From Promethearchaeota archaeon (lineage in GTDB: Archaea > Asgardarchaeota > Lokiarchaeia > Sigyniarchaeales > SOKP01): a stretch of DNA of 64,000 nt. The position numbers were made by a program, and so were the translations under genes. Where the stretch lies: assembly GCA_016839555.1 (NCBI GenBank), contig JAEOUA010000003.1, positions 62,001-126,000 of the forward strand, read 5' to 3'. Shown here piece by piece: positions 26,649 to 35,268 of the stretch (position 1 is the first letter of the stretch; every line of letters starts with the position of its first letter). Under the pieces are notes generated by a model. That model saw only the letters and a list, made by a program, of their open reading frames with translations, was not told the origin of the DNA and did no database searches.

Positions 26649-28425
26649 CTCCTGTTTTTTTTTGAATTTGCTTATTTATTTCATTCAGGAGAATAATAGG
26701 TCCTAAATTTCCATGCCTTTTAAAATAGTTTCCGTTAGTGTCATAATCTCTTAAAGTCCCATCATGATTTAATTCAATGATTTTTTTGGTATATTTTAAT
26801 AAAAGATGATAATCATGTGAAGATATTATGATTGTTTTTCCTCTTTTATTTTCAATATACAAAGTCTCAATTAATTCTTCAATAGTATATTGATCCTGCC
26901 CAATAAAGGGCTCATCTAATAAAATGATTTCCGGATTATACACAAATATAGAGCTCAAATTCAATCTTCTTTTTTGGCCCCAACTTAGATTAAACGGGTT
27001 CTTTTCAGGACTTTCATTTCCAATCAATGAGATTAATTTATTAATATATTCCTCTTTAATTTGGTTAAGAATATTAAAATTTTTTGGAGCATATAATATC
27101 TCATCCTTTATAGTGCTTTTAAATATCATGCTCTCTGGGTTTTGGAAAATAAAACCTATTTTTTGGGCATATTCATATTCATCAAAATTTTGAATATTTT
27201 CACCTCGATATAATATCTCACCTGATTTTGGTTCATAAAGGCCTGCCAAAAGGTATAATAATGTTGTTTTGCCCGATCCGTTAGGTCCAACTAATCCTAT
27301 GAAATCTCCTTGTTCGATTTGTAAAGATAAATTCTGTAAGGCAGTGATTCCAGAATTAGGATACTTAAAAGTTAATTTTTTTATTTCCAGATAATTTTTA
27401 GGGATCGTTTTTTGTTTACCAGATGAATGATTTTTTATGCTTTCAATGTATAAATTATCAAATTCAATTAAACGATCAAAATTTTGATATTTTTTCAGAT
27501 AATCGGGATGAATTTCTGTATTAATTAAGACTTTTTTCAATTTTTCCAATTGATTAATACTTAGATTTTGTATTAGATCAATAGCTTCTTGAAAATCTAC
27601 AGGATTTATAATTGATCTATCATATTCATAAAAAGTATTTAGCAACCATGGAACCCGTAAATTACATACTTTTAATTCATTAAAACTATTTCTAAGAATA
27701 TTTGACATTTCTCCATTAAGGGCAATAGTACCGTCATAATTCAAAACTACTATTTTATCCGCAATATCTATTATTCTGGATAATCTATGCTCTATAATTA
27801 TTAAAGTTAAATCATAATTATCAGATTTAATTAATCTTTTTAATCTACCTAACAATAAACTTTCTGATTTTTGATCAAGAAACGCAATGGGCTCATCTAA
27901 AATTAACAATTTTGGGTTCATAACTAAAAATGAACTAAGAATAGTTAATTGCATTTGGCCCCCACTTAATTGATTGATTTCTCTGTCTAAAAGATGAGAA
28001 ATACCTAAAAATTTAGAAATCTCTTTAACGCGCTTCTTTATTTCTGCTTCTGGGTATTTTAAATTTTCAAGACCAAATGCAATTTCATCCTTTACGGTAA
28101 AGGTTACTAGTTGTTCTAAGGGATTTTGTGTCACTAATCCAACTAGTTTATTTAATTCCATGAAATCATAATCCCAGATGCTTTTTCCAAAAATTTGGAC
28201 ATCTCCTTTTGCAAATCCTTTGATTCTCCAAGGAATAAATCCATTAATCGCATATGCAAGAGTTGATTTTCCACTCCCGCTTGGTCCCGCTATAACTAAA
28301 ACCTCCCCTCTATTTAATTGGAAAGTAATATTAGATATAGCGGGTGTATGATCTTTCTCTCTTCCATATATAAATGAAAAATTATTAAAAGAAAGAGCTG
28401 GAATTGAATTTGAATCTAAATTTAT
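26641..28425 (-). CDS. Fused ECF transporter ATPases EcfA-A', probable ATA start
   Basis: Two ABC ATPase halves in one chain. With the first ATG (28161) the protein lacks its first Walker A, but the open frame continues to a stop at 28429-28431 and encodes GPSGSGKST (residues 47-55) in a standard NBD start (FSFIYGREKDHTPAISNITF). There is no ATG, GTG or TTG in this 88-residue part; an ATA at 28425 follows AAGGTG by six bases. First half: signature LSGGQMQLT, Walker B LLILDEP. Second half: GPNGSGKTT, signature LSWGQKRRL, Walker B IILLDEPFIGQD. It powers the EcfT/S-component uptake complex. Confidence 0.87.
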   Translation of the reverse strand: MNLDSNSIPALSFNNFSFIYGREKDHTPAISNITFQLNRGEVLVIAGPSGSGKSTLAYAINGFIPWRIKGFAKGDVQIFGKSIWDYDFMELNKLVGLVTQNPLEQLVTFTVKDEIAFGLENLKYPEAEIKKRVKEISKFLGISHLLDREINQLSGGQMQLTILSSFLVMNPKLLILDEPIAFLDQKSESLLLGRLKRLIKSDNYDLTLIIIEHRLSRIIDIADKIVVLNYDGTIALNGEMSNILRNSFNELKVCNLRVPWLLNTFYEYDRSIINPVDFQEAIDLIQNLSINQLEKLKKVLINTEIHPDYLKKYQNFDRLIEFDNLYIESIKNHSSGKQKTIPKNYLEIKKLTFKYPNSGITALQNLSLQIEQGDFIGLVGPNGSGKTTLLYLLAGLYEPKSGEILYRGENIQNFDEYEYAQKIGFIFQNPESMIFKSTIKDEILYAPKNFNILNQIKEEYINKLISLIGNESPEKNPFNLSWGQKRRLNLSSIFVYNPEIILLDEPFIGQDQYTIEELIETLYIENKRGKTIIISSHDYHLLLKYTKKIIELNHDGTLRDYDTNGNYFKRHGNLGPIILLNEINKQIQKKTGDE

Positions 28426-28431
28426 CTTTCA

Positions 28432-28438
28432 CACCTTT
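28432..28438 (-). promoter_or_regulatory. Shine-Dalgarno site supporting an ATA start of fused ecfA
   Basis: AAAGGTG on the minus strand, six bases before the ATA at 28425-28423 and just after the stop of the S-component gene (28444-28446). AGGTG matches the archaeal 16S anti-Shine-Dalgarno. The overlapping GTG is followed at once by TGA and cannot be the start. Confidence 0.55.
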
Positions 28439-28443
28439 ATCTT

Positions 28444-29046
28444 TTAAAACGTTGTATGGACCCCTGCTTTGATTAATACATTTGTTACAGCTCGCCCTAA
28501 TAGTCCGACAATAAAAATACCCGAAATAAAAGCATATATAAAAGATAAAACCCAAAGAGTCCAATGTAAATACCATCTCTGATTTAGAACCCAAAAAAAT
28601 GGTGCTTGAAAGAAATTTCCAAACCCGCCGGCAATTCCCCAACCTAAATTGGTTTCTCCTTCCCCTAATTTTTCAATGATAAAAAATCCACTTAGAAGGC
28701 AAAATCCTTCCATTAAATTAACAAATATAATTAATAATCCCCACGGGTCGCCGAATAATAATTCTAATAAGCCTTTCGAAAGCATGGTTATCATAATATT
28801 GGCTTTTTTCTTAGTGAGCCCATAAATGATTGATGCCCAAATAACATGATGTCCACTGATTAATTGAGTGCCCCCAGTCAACGGGTACCAGACCTTTATT
28901 AATAAGCTAAAAGGAATTAAACTTGATATAATTCCACCAAGAACACCAATGATTGTTGAATATAATAAATCAATTGATGTATATTTCTTCCTCGATAACC
29001 CAGTTTCTATGAAGTCTTCATCAAGCTTTTTTGTAATTTCTTCCAT
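28444..29046 (-). CDS. ECF transporter S component, substrate unknown
   Basis: 200 residues, about six helices: DLLYSTIIGVLGGIISSLIP, GHHVIWASIIYGLTKKKANI, LLIIFVNLMEGFCLLSGF, WTLWVLSFIYAFISGIFIVG. The overall form and the F-x-P-W-G loop (LFGDPWGLL) are typical of S components of the ECF family. Its gene is 18 bases ahead of the likely start of the fused ATPases and downstream of two SUOX-like extracytoplasmic proteins. I cannot tell the substrate; context with the Mo/W-cofactor genes favours a pterin, metal or related cofactor precursor. Confidence 0.8.
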   Translation of the reverse strand: MEEITKKLDEDFIETGLSRKKYTSIDLLYSTIIGVLGGIISSLIPFSLLIKVWYPLTGGTQLISGHHVIWASIIYGLTKKKANIMITMLSKGLLELLFGDPWGLLIIFVNLMEGFCLLSGFFIIEKLGEGETNLGWGIAGGFGNFFQAPFFWVLNQRWYLHWTLWVLSFIYAFISGIFIVGLLGRAVTNVLIKAGVHTTF

Positions 29047-29107
29047 ATTTGTTTACCCTAAGATTTTTTTTTTAATATTTTTGTTATTTTTTTTTTAATT
29101 TAAATTT

Positions 29108-29683
29108 CTATTGAATAAGGATAGAGCTTACCATCTTAACACAATATTGAGAACTAAATTCTCCTTCAGGTACAACTGACTGATCTATAACTGATCTAAT
29201 TGGACCATCAGATGTTAATGGAAGTCCATTTTCTTCATAGGCTAAAATTACCGAAGTACTAAAATTTTTGGCAATTATAAGACTAAGTGGTTTTGGCGAA
29301 GCATAGCCATCATATGCATAGAATCGGAATGTAAGCTCTTCAACAGGTCTTGCTAATAAGTCCAATCTATCCAATACACTCCATAAAGTGACTCCAGTAT
29401 AAACTTTAATATATTGGTTATATAAGCGATTCATGATAAGAAATTGTTTATAATAAACTTGTTGAAAAGAGAGAGATTTCAGTTGACTTACAGTAACTAT
29501 TGCTCTTCCTCCTTTAATACCTGTCCCTTCAATGGTTATTGGGGTTAAATCCGGTTGAGTTTGTTGTTGCTGATAAGCTTGATAATCTATATCTAATTCG
29601 ATAAAAGCATAGACATTCAACCAAAAAATACTTAAGCCTATCACCACAGAAGCTATTAAAAGATAGAAATTCCTTGTTTTCAT
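29108..29683 (-). CDS. Membrane-anchored SUOX-fold (molybdopterin-oxidoreductase-like) extracytoplasmic protein
   Basis: 191 residues with an N-terminal hydrophobic anchor (FYLLIASVVIGLSIFWLNVY). The body matches the sulfite-oxidase/oxidoreductase molybdopterin-binding fold in pattern: ITIEGTGIKGGRAIVTVSQL, IKVYTGVTLWSVLDRLDLL, YDGYASPKPLSL, VILAYEENGLPLTSDGPIRS and QYCVKMVSSILI. The cysteine that binds Mo in true sulfite oxidases normally precedes the GV-x-L-W segment and is not present here; the only Cys is near the C-terminus. So it is probably not a redox enzyme but may bind a ligand. It lies upstream of the ECF S component by about 60 bases and may act as its extracytoplasmic partner. 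Confidence 0.65.
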   Translation of the reverse strand: MKTRNFYLLIASVVIGLSIFWLNVYAFIELDIDYQAYQQQQTQPDLTPITIEGTGIKGGRAIVTVSQLKSLSFQQVYYKQFLIMNRLYNQYIKVYTGVTLWSVLDRLDLLARPVEELTFRFYAYDGYASPKPLSLIIAKNFSTSVILAYEENGLPLTSDGPIRSVIDQSVVPEGEFSSQYCVKMVSSILIQ

Positions 29684-29856
29684 ATTTTTTCATCTATCTT
29701 TCTTAATTTTTTTGTTATTTATTTGTTATAGATGCACTTATTAATTTATTTTAAGTGATTTTTATAGTAATTCATTAAATATTAAAAAAAAAAATAGTTA
29801 TTATTAAATTAAATTTTCTAGGTTTTTTTGCATTAGCAATTAATATTAATTCTGAG

Positions 29857-31080
29857 CTAAGTAGTAATAGTAATATCAATTCTATATATCATCGAGACGA
29901 AGTGATCTCTAGTTCTGCCGGGAACTATACACGTTAAAGGTCCATGAGCAAGCCTCATCTCCTGCTGCTCAGGCCAAACTGGATTCGTGGGATATGGTTC
30001 ACCAGCCCCTAAATCTATCTCTCCTAATATTCGTTGGGAATAGGCTAATATGATAGGTTTGCCATCATTAATTCCTGCTGGTAAGGGTACTCCGTCAGGA
30101 TTTGCTACTGATTCATTTACATAGTCCCAATATGTTGAATTAAATGCCAATCCCTCATAAATTTCTGTTGTGTTAAACCCTGGATCTTTCGATCTTCCAG
30201 AAGGAGCTGCCCACCCATCGGCAGCAACTACTTTTACCTCGAAATAAACAGAATCATTCATCCCAGCCCAATCACAGATTAAGGAAAGATTTATCCCTAT
30301 GACTTCTCTATTATAGTTCCAAAAATCACTACGATCATAAGAATAATTATAAACTTTTTGGTTACTCACATCTGTAAAATTGCTAGGTTCAAGTGTTAAT
30401 TTTGATACACCATCAACATATACTTCCAATGTCCAATACGTATCAATTTTTATTTCTTTAAGATTTTTTAGTTGAAATATCCTTCCAGCTGATGCTAGCG
30501 TAAAATTACCCCATGGCTCATCTTCATTTGCTAAAGGAGAGTCTTGTAACCATTTTTTATCTGCTGCAAGCACAATAATAACATCTTCTTCATAATTTTC
30601 GATTTTATTCAATAATTCTACGGCGGTTATATCTTCTTCCATCGGATCCAAATATTTATCAAGATTATGAGAAATGAATGTGATTTCCCCCGGATAAGAA
30701 ATATTAAATTTATCTAATAGATCGGTTAAATAAATGCCAGTTAGAGGAATTCCTGATTGTTGATCAAATATTGAAGTAATTCCGATACCTGTATCAATGT
30801 CATATTTTTCAGCGTCCAGCCCTTTTTCCACTTGTTTTAATATATCCCCAAGTGTAATATTTATAGAATCACCCGTTTGATTAGTGAGAATGATTTTTGA
30901 TGAATTTGGAGCAGTAGACCAATCATCAGGAAGTCCAGATTGATAGGTGGTTAGAACTGTTCGCACGCCACTAAGGTCTATAGTTGTAGGTTCTTCTGAA
31001 AGAAGCACATACCCTAAACCCCCTCCCAAGCTCACCAGAGCAATAATTAATACTCCAATTATTCCATCTTTTAGTTCCAT
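29857..31080 (-). CDS. Membrane-anchored double SUOX-like extracytoplasmic protein
   Basis: 407 residues. One N-terminal helix (IIGVLIIALVSLGGGLGYV) serves as signal anchor; the rest is soluble. Two SUOX-like units: residues about 95-215 (GIPLTGIYLTDLLDKFNIS, VIIVLAADKKWL) and about 225-407 (VIGINLSLICDWAGMNDSVY, VVAADGWAAPSG, IILAYSQRILGEIDLGAGE, HGPLTCIVPG, YRIDITIT). The last parts match the LAYxxNG...hGPlrxxxPG pattern of the family. Mo-ligand Cys: ICDWAG lies after rather than before the expected position, so true cofactor binding is not shown. It is the first gene of the minus-strand run through the ECF and Moco genes; a 255-base AT-rich spacer upstream should hold the promoter. Confidence 0.65.
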   Translation of the reverse strand: MELKDGIIGVLIIALVSLGGGLGYVLLSEEPTTIDLSGVRTVLTTYQSGLPDDWSTAPNSSKIILTNQTGDSINITLGDILKQVEKGLDAEKYDIDTGIGITSIFDQQSGIPLTGIYLTDLLDKFNISYPGEITFISHNLDKYLDPMEEDITAVELLNKIENYEEDVIIVLAADKKWLQDSPLANEDEPWGNFTLASAGRIFQLKNLKEIKIDTYWTLEVYVDGVSKLTLEPSNFTDVSNQKVYNYSYDRSDFWNYNREVIGINLSLICDWAGMNDSVYFEVKVVAADGWAAPSGRSKDPGFNTTEIYEGLAFNSTYWDYVNESVANPDGVPLPAGINDGKPIILAYSQRILGEIDLGAGEPYPTNPVWPEQQEMRLAHGPLTCIVPGRTRDHFVSMIYRIDITITT

Positions 31081-31335
31081 ATTATCACATAAAATTTTTA
31101 TATAAATTTTGGTAGTAAATAATATTTGCGAGTATAAAAGTGTTATGTATGACTGACCATATCGTCTAAGAAAAAATTAATTTTAATCGTTTTTCAAGAG
31201 CTATAAATAGAAAATAAATAAGTCTATTATTATTTCTGAAATTAAAAAAAATAATGTCTAAAAGATAAATAAAAGTAAAAACAAAAATATAAAATACTTG
31301 AAGAATGGGATATTTAGTAGTAGATTTTATCCTTT

Positions 31336-32070
31336 CTAGATACTTATATCTCCTGTATTTTCATTAAATTTAATAACCCCTTTAACAGAAAGTTGTTTCA
31401 AGGTGCGTTGTGCCATTATTGGAGGTACTGTAAGTTGTCCTTTCAAATCATCTAAGTTTGCTTCTCCTCCTTTCATTAAAATTGTGGCGATAATGTCAAC
31501 TTCGGGGAAGTCTTGGTCGCTAAACTCAATCAAAAAGGAGCTAAAAAAGTTACGCCTCTGTGTATCTTTTAATTTAGCGTCTAAATCTTCAAATTTATCC
31601 TCAGAATACATATCTTTTATTTTCTTCTCTTTTTGCTCAATATTGAGTAAATCTTCGTCTAATTTCGCTTTTTCTTCTTCTTTTTTACTAATCTTTTCAT
31701 TTTTTGTTGCCAAATTAGAATTAAGAGTTTCTAATTCGAATTCTGGCTTCTTAATCTCGTCTCTATTACGCTCCAGCGTTCCATTAAGCTCAATTATTTT
31801 TGAGTTCAATTCCTCTTTTTGTTGATTTAATGTTTCAATAGTAGTATCTAATTCTGCAGCTTGTGTATTTAATTCGGCGATATTTGCATTCTGATTTCGA
31901 ATAGTTTCATTTAATTCCTCCATCTGATCTTGCTCTTCCTTGATTTTCTGCCATAGATTGGTTAGATTTTGAAGTATTTCATCCATATTTTTATTAAAGG
32001 ATTGTTGAAAGGTATCAAAGGTATTTTCAAAGGTTTCTATTAACTTTAAAATTTCTTTTGGCGAACTCAT
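31336..32070 (-). CDS. Coiled-coil protein with C-terminal winged helix (second of pair)
   Basis: 244 residues. Residues 20-165 are a long coiled coil rich in Glu, Gln, Asn and Lys (LNQQKEELNSKIIELNGTLE and similar heptads). Residues 185-244 form a winged-helix domain (DIIATILMKGGEANLDDLKG, RTLKQLSVKGVIKFNENTGD). There is no signal peptide or catalytic motif. The start overlaps the stop of the preceding similar gene by four bases, so a stoichiometric heterodimer through the coiled coils is likely (inference). It could be a cytoskeletal, chromosome-associated or transcription-linked rod. Confidence 0.7.
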   Translation of the reverse strand: MSSPKEILKLIETFENTFDTFQQSFNKNMDEILQNLTNLWQKIKEEQDQMEELNETIRNQNANIAELNTQAAELDTTIETLNQQKEELNSKIIELNGTLERNRDEIKKPEFELETLNSNLATKNEKISKKEEEKAKLDEDLLNIEQKEKKIKDMYSEDKFEDLDAKLKDTQRRNFFSSFLIEFSDQDFPEVDIIATILMKGGEANLDDLKGQLTVPPIMAQRTLKQLSVKGVIKFNENTGDISI

Positions 32071-32822
32071 TCAAAATCCACCTCCTCTAATAAAGTTACA
32101 GTATTGGCATTTTCATCAAATTGAACAGGTCCATTATATTCGACCATTTTTCTAAGAATTTGTCTTGCTTTCTCTTCTTTTAAATCAATCGCCATTAAAA
32201 TATGGTTTAAATCTAGAGTAGCTCCTTTCTGCAATGATTTAATTAATTTAATTTGTCCAGATTGAATATAATTGGACCTAATTAAAATTTTCATCGCTTT
32301 TATTCTACTTTCGTAATTATCCACATAATGCTTCTTTTCTAAGAATTTGTCTTCAAAATCTGCTTCTAATTTTTTTAGGTCATCTTGTGATTTATCTTTT
32401 TCAATTTTTAATTCCGTAATGGTCTCTTCTAATTCTTTTAACCGTTGCTTTCTACTTTCGAATTCTTCTTTTTTGCTTGTGATTTCTGATTGAAGTTCTT
32501 TTAGTTTATTTTGGACTTCTTCAATTTTTTTCAAGAAATCATTTTTATTCTTATTTAATTCTTCTATCTCTTCTTTTAATTTGGCAATAGTTCTTTCATT
32601 TTTAGAGATCCTTTCTTTCAGAGAATTAATATTTTCCTTATTTGATTCAATAGTATCTTCTTTACCTTTCTTTTCCACTTCAAAGCTTTCTAAGGCTTGT
32701 AAGATATTTTTTGGTTGTTCAGTCATCTTAGGAATGCTCTCTGTATTGAGTGTGTTAATTTCTTCTACTAACATAAGCAATTTATTGATTGAAGATTTGC
32801 TTTCAGTAATGCGTTCAGTCAT
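32067..32822 (-). CDS. Coiled-coil protein with C-terminal winged helix (first of pair)
   Basis: 251 residues, same plan as its downstream neighbour: coiled coil from about 45 to 175 (SLKERISKNERTIAKLKEEI and many further heptads), then IKLIKSLQKGATLDLNHILM and KARQILRKMVEYNGPVQFDE, which look like a winged helix. The two proteins are clearly paralogous in plan but not close in sequence. I do not recognise a named family. The upstream gene (APH-like kinase) is on the same strand 113 bases away, so it may or may not share transcription. Confidence 0.7.
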   Translation of the reverse strand: MTERITESKSSINKLLMLVEEINTLNTESIPKMTEQPKNILQALESFEVEKKGKEDTIESNKENINSLKERISKNERTIAKLKEEIEELNKNKNDFLKKIEEVQNKLKELQSEITSKKEEFESRKQRLKELEETITELKIEKDKSQDDLKKLEADFEDKFLEKKHYVDNYESRIKAMKILIRSNYIQSGQIKLIKSLQKGATLDLNHILMAIDLKEEKARQILRKMVEYNGPVQFDENANTVTLLEEVDFE

Positions 32823-32935
32823 TTTAGATCTTTTTTTTAAAAATTATTTTGAATTTATAATATTATAATTTTAATAATTTACTTTCTAATATATTTTTGC
32901 TTTTAAATTTAGAGATATTATAATTAAATGATTTC

Positions 32936-33793
32936 TTACAGTCCATTCTTTGTAATAATTTTATTTATAATCTCATTTTTATTAAGGTTTCCCATTCCTA
33001 AACCTCTTCTTTTTATTATTATATTAAGGTTTTCTATTAATAATTCTGCGAATGTTTGAAAAGAAAATAGAAATTCATTATTAATTGTAAAGTATTCCTT
33101 TAAAAATACATTAATTAATTGAATCTTATGGGATGGTTCTGATAATTCAAATATTCCAGGGTTCGTATCGATTAAGGAGCAACATACCCAGGAAAGGTCC
33201 TCAAGATAATTTCCTTCATACGCATTTTCAAAATCAAGTCCATATATTCTATTGTTTGAAAAATTTATAATAAAATCCCTTAATTGTGTATCTCCTTTAT
33301 TCAAAACGATTATTTTCTGAACTTCTTTATGTTTAATGATATTTTTATGATGAAGTTCGGCGAACCATTGAGCTAACAGTTTAATGCTCATTTTTAATTG
33401 TTTTCTTATCAGATCAGAAACCTCACTTAATTCCTGTTTGCCTAATAAATTTTGATTAATAAAGTCACATAGGTTTTCACCATTAATTTTTTCAAGTATT
33501 AAATAAGGATCTTCATATAATAAGATCAATGGAACGCTTATGTTTTGCTTCTTTAAATTTTTAAGAATAGCAACTTCTTTATTCCCATTTTGATTTTTAA
33601 ATATTTTTAGTATAAAGTTTTGAGGGAGATTCTTTAATGGTTTCGTTGATCTGACCTCATAAACAGTATTTCTCTTACTCTTTAATTGAATAATATCAAC
33701 CATATTTAAATCTTTATTAAGTTCTCCAAAAATATTAGGAAATTTTTTAGTTAACTTAGAAAAAATTTTTATTTTGGTGGGTTTGTTTCTCAT
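32936..33793 (-). CDS. Aminoglycoside/choline kinase-like protein with altered catalytic loop
   Basis: 285 residues. The N-lobe has NFILKIFKNQNGNKEVAILK (Lys and Glu pair) and the hinge PYLILEKINGENL, as in APH/choline-kinase-like small-molecule kinases. The loop expected to read HxDxxxxN is LNKGDTQLRDFI; the Asp is kept, the first His is replaced and the Asn position holds Arg. The metal-binding motif equivalent to DFG/D-x-E is YGLDFENAYEGN with an Asp, followed by LEDLSWVCC. So the fold is clear but activity is uncertain. The C-terminus is helical. Confidence 0.65.
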   Translation of the reverse strand: MRNKPTKIKIFSKLTKKFPNIFGELNKDLNMVDIIQLKSKRNTVYEVRSTKPLKNLPQNFILKIFKNQNGNKEVAILKNLKKQNISVPLILLYEDPYLILEKINGENLCDFINQNLLGKQELSEVSDLIRKQLKMSIKLLAQWFAELHHKNIIKHKEVQKIIVLNKGDTQLRDFIINFSNNRIYGLDFENAYEGNYLEDLSWVCCSLIDTNPGIFELSEPSHKIQLINVFLKEYFTINNEFLFSFQTFAELLIENLNIIIKRRGLGMGNLNKNEIINKIITKNGL

Positions 33794-34059
33794 ATCGCTA
33801 AAAATATAAATTTATTCAAATTAAACGAAAAACGATTAACTTCTATAGAATAATTATTTTTTTGATTCTCTAAAATCTTTAGGTTAATAATTATTAATAT
33901 TAAAAACAGCTAAAAATAATTTTATATTGCTAATTTTATAAATAGAACTTATTTTTAAAAGAAATTTCTTGAATATTTCTTGAACATGTTCGTATTTAGA
34001 CATTTAAACCTTATTAAATATTAAACTAATAAATATAAACAGAATAAATTTATTTTAAT

Positions 34060-34965
34060 ATGAGAATGAAGGATAAAAAAACGCATATCGTAAAACTTGG
34101 GATGCTTTATGGACATGAACCGGATACTATAGATTTAGCTAAAAAATTTATAGGACACTTAATGAATTATCCTGAATTTTGTACTGCATGCGAAGAATTT
34201 GCGCAAAAAGTTAAATGCGATGAATGTCGACAAGACCTTCAATCATTCTCAAAAAATATTTTTTATTATAAAGAAATAGGAAAAGAACTTCCTCAATTTA
34301 TAGATAACCCTGAAAATTATCTCCCAGAAGATTTGCCTGATTTAGATTTTTTATTAGTAGTGGGGATACATGAAGATTTATTAGCAGGACTTCCTGATTT
34401 TTTGGAAGATAAAAATATTAAAGCAGTCATAGTGCCTATAGAAAATCCAAAATGGGTTCCAACTGGTTTACAAAAACAAGTTTTAGAAGCTTTTCAACGA
34501 GTGGGCATACAAGCGGCGTTCCCCAAACCTTTTTGTTGCTTAAATTCCCAAGAGGACGAATATAATAAAGTTGGCTTTAATCTCACTGAAAAGCATAATT
34601 ATATTGAAGAATTTGTAGAATATTTTAAAATTGGCAAACCTCAAATCTCTTTTAGATTAAGTAAAAATAATAAAGCAATTGAAGATTCATGCGTTATTAG
34701 AAGCGCGCCCTGTGGTTCAACATATTATATAGTCCAGCAACTTAAAGGGAAATATATAGAAAACGGAAAAAAAGAGCATGAATCTCTTAATGAGAAAATT
34801 AGCAAAGCTCATCATTCTTATCCATGTAATGCATCCATGGACCAAGATTCTATTCTCAGAGATTCGATCCTTCATGTAGGTGGATATCTCGTAAGAAATG
34901 CTATTAGAAAAGCTTTAAATCTGGAAGAGGAAGAAGGAGTCAAATTAAAATATATTATAAAATAA
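34060..34965 (+). CDS. DUF166 family protein
   Basis: 301 residues. The C-terminal segments IRSAPCGSTYYIVQQLKGK and HHSYPCNASMDQDSILRDSI are typical of the DUF166 family, found mainly in archaea, with conserved cysteines suggestive of metal or redox function. The middle has LLVVGIHEDLLAGLPDFL and KAVIVPIENPKWVPTGL. It has a Cys-rich N-terminal cluster too (CTACEEFAQKVKCDEC, four Cys), likely a zinc or Fe-S site. Some databases describe DUF166 as a predicted thymidylate-synthase-like protein; no function is proven. Single gene upstream of tRNA-Leu. Confidence 0.75.
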   Translation: MRMKDKKTHIVKLGMLYGHEPDTIDLAKKFIGHLMNYPEFCTACEEFAQKVKCDECRQDLQSFSKNIFYYKEIGKELPQFIDNPENYLPEDLPDLDFLLVVGIHEDLLAGLPDFLEDKNIKAVIVPIENPKWVPTGLQKQVLEAFQRVGIQAAFPKPFCCLNSQEDEYNKVGFNLTEKHNYIEEFVEYFKIGKPQISFRLSKNNKAIEDSCVIRSAPCGSTYYIVQQLKGKYIENGKKEHESLNEKISKAHHSYPCNASMDQDSILRDSILHVGGYLVRNAIRKALNLEEEEGVKLKYIIK

Positions 34966-35093
34966 TTATCTTTATTATCCTCCGAATCAAAATTATTTTA
35001 GAAATAAAAATTATAAATCCTTCACAATATTATATAAAATATTGTTTTTAGTCTTTGAATAATATCTCCTTTTGAATAAATCATTCCATGAAA

Positions 35094-35178
35094 GCGGGAA
35101 TTGCCAAGTTTGGACAAAGGCGCTGGACTCAGAATCCAGTCCTATAGAGGTTCGGGAGTTCAAATCTCCCTTCCCGCA
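35094..35178 (+). tRNA. tRNA-Leu (anticodon CAG)
   Basis: 85 nt cloverleaf. The acceptor stem GCGGGAA pairs with TTCCCGC, followed by discriminator A at 35178. The anticodon arm is CTGGA-CTCAGAA-TCCAG with anticodon CAG, reading Leu codon CUG. A long variable arm (TCCTATAGAGGTTC) marks a class II tRNA. T arm GGGAG-TTCAAAT-CTCCC is complete. No intron and no encoded CCA. Confidence 0.95.
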
Positions 35179-35268
35179 TATGATAGGAATTCAGCTTATA
35201 TAATATAAATTATTAAATCCTTAGTGATAAAGCGCTAATTAAAAGAATTAAAAATATTTAAAAAATAA

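Noticed and set aside
28385..28642. 85-codon minus-strand open frame overlapping the S component and the ecfA start
   Set aside because: It is a shadow in another frame; the true coding frames here are the end of the S component and the extended N-terminus of the fused ATPases.
31403..31825. 140-codon plus-strand open frame rich in Ser, Phe and Leu
   Set aside because: It is the mirror of the coiled-coil gene on the minus strand; its composition (Ser/Phe runs) is what antisense of Glu/Lys-rich heptads gives.
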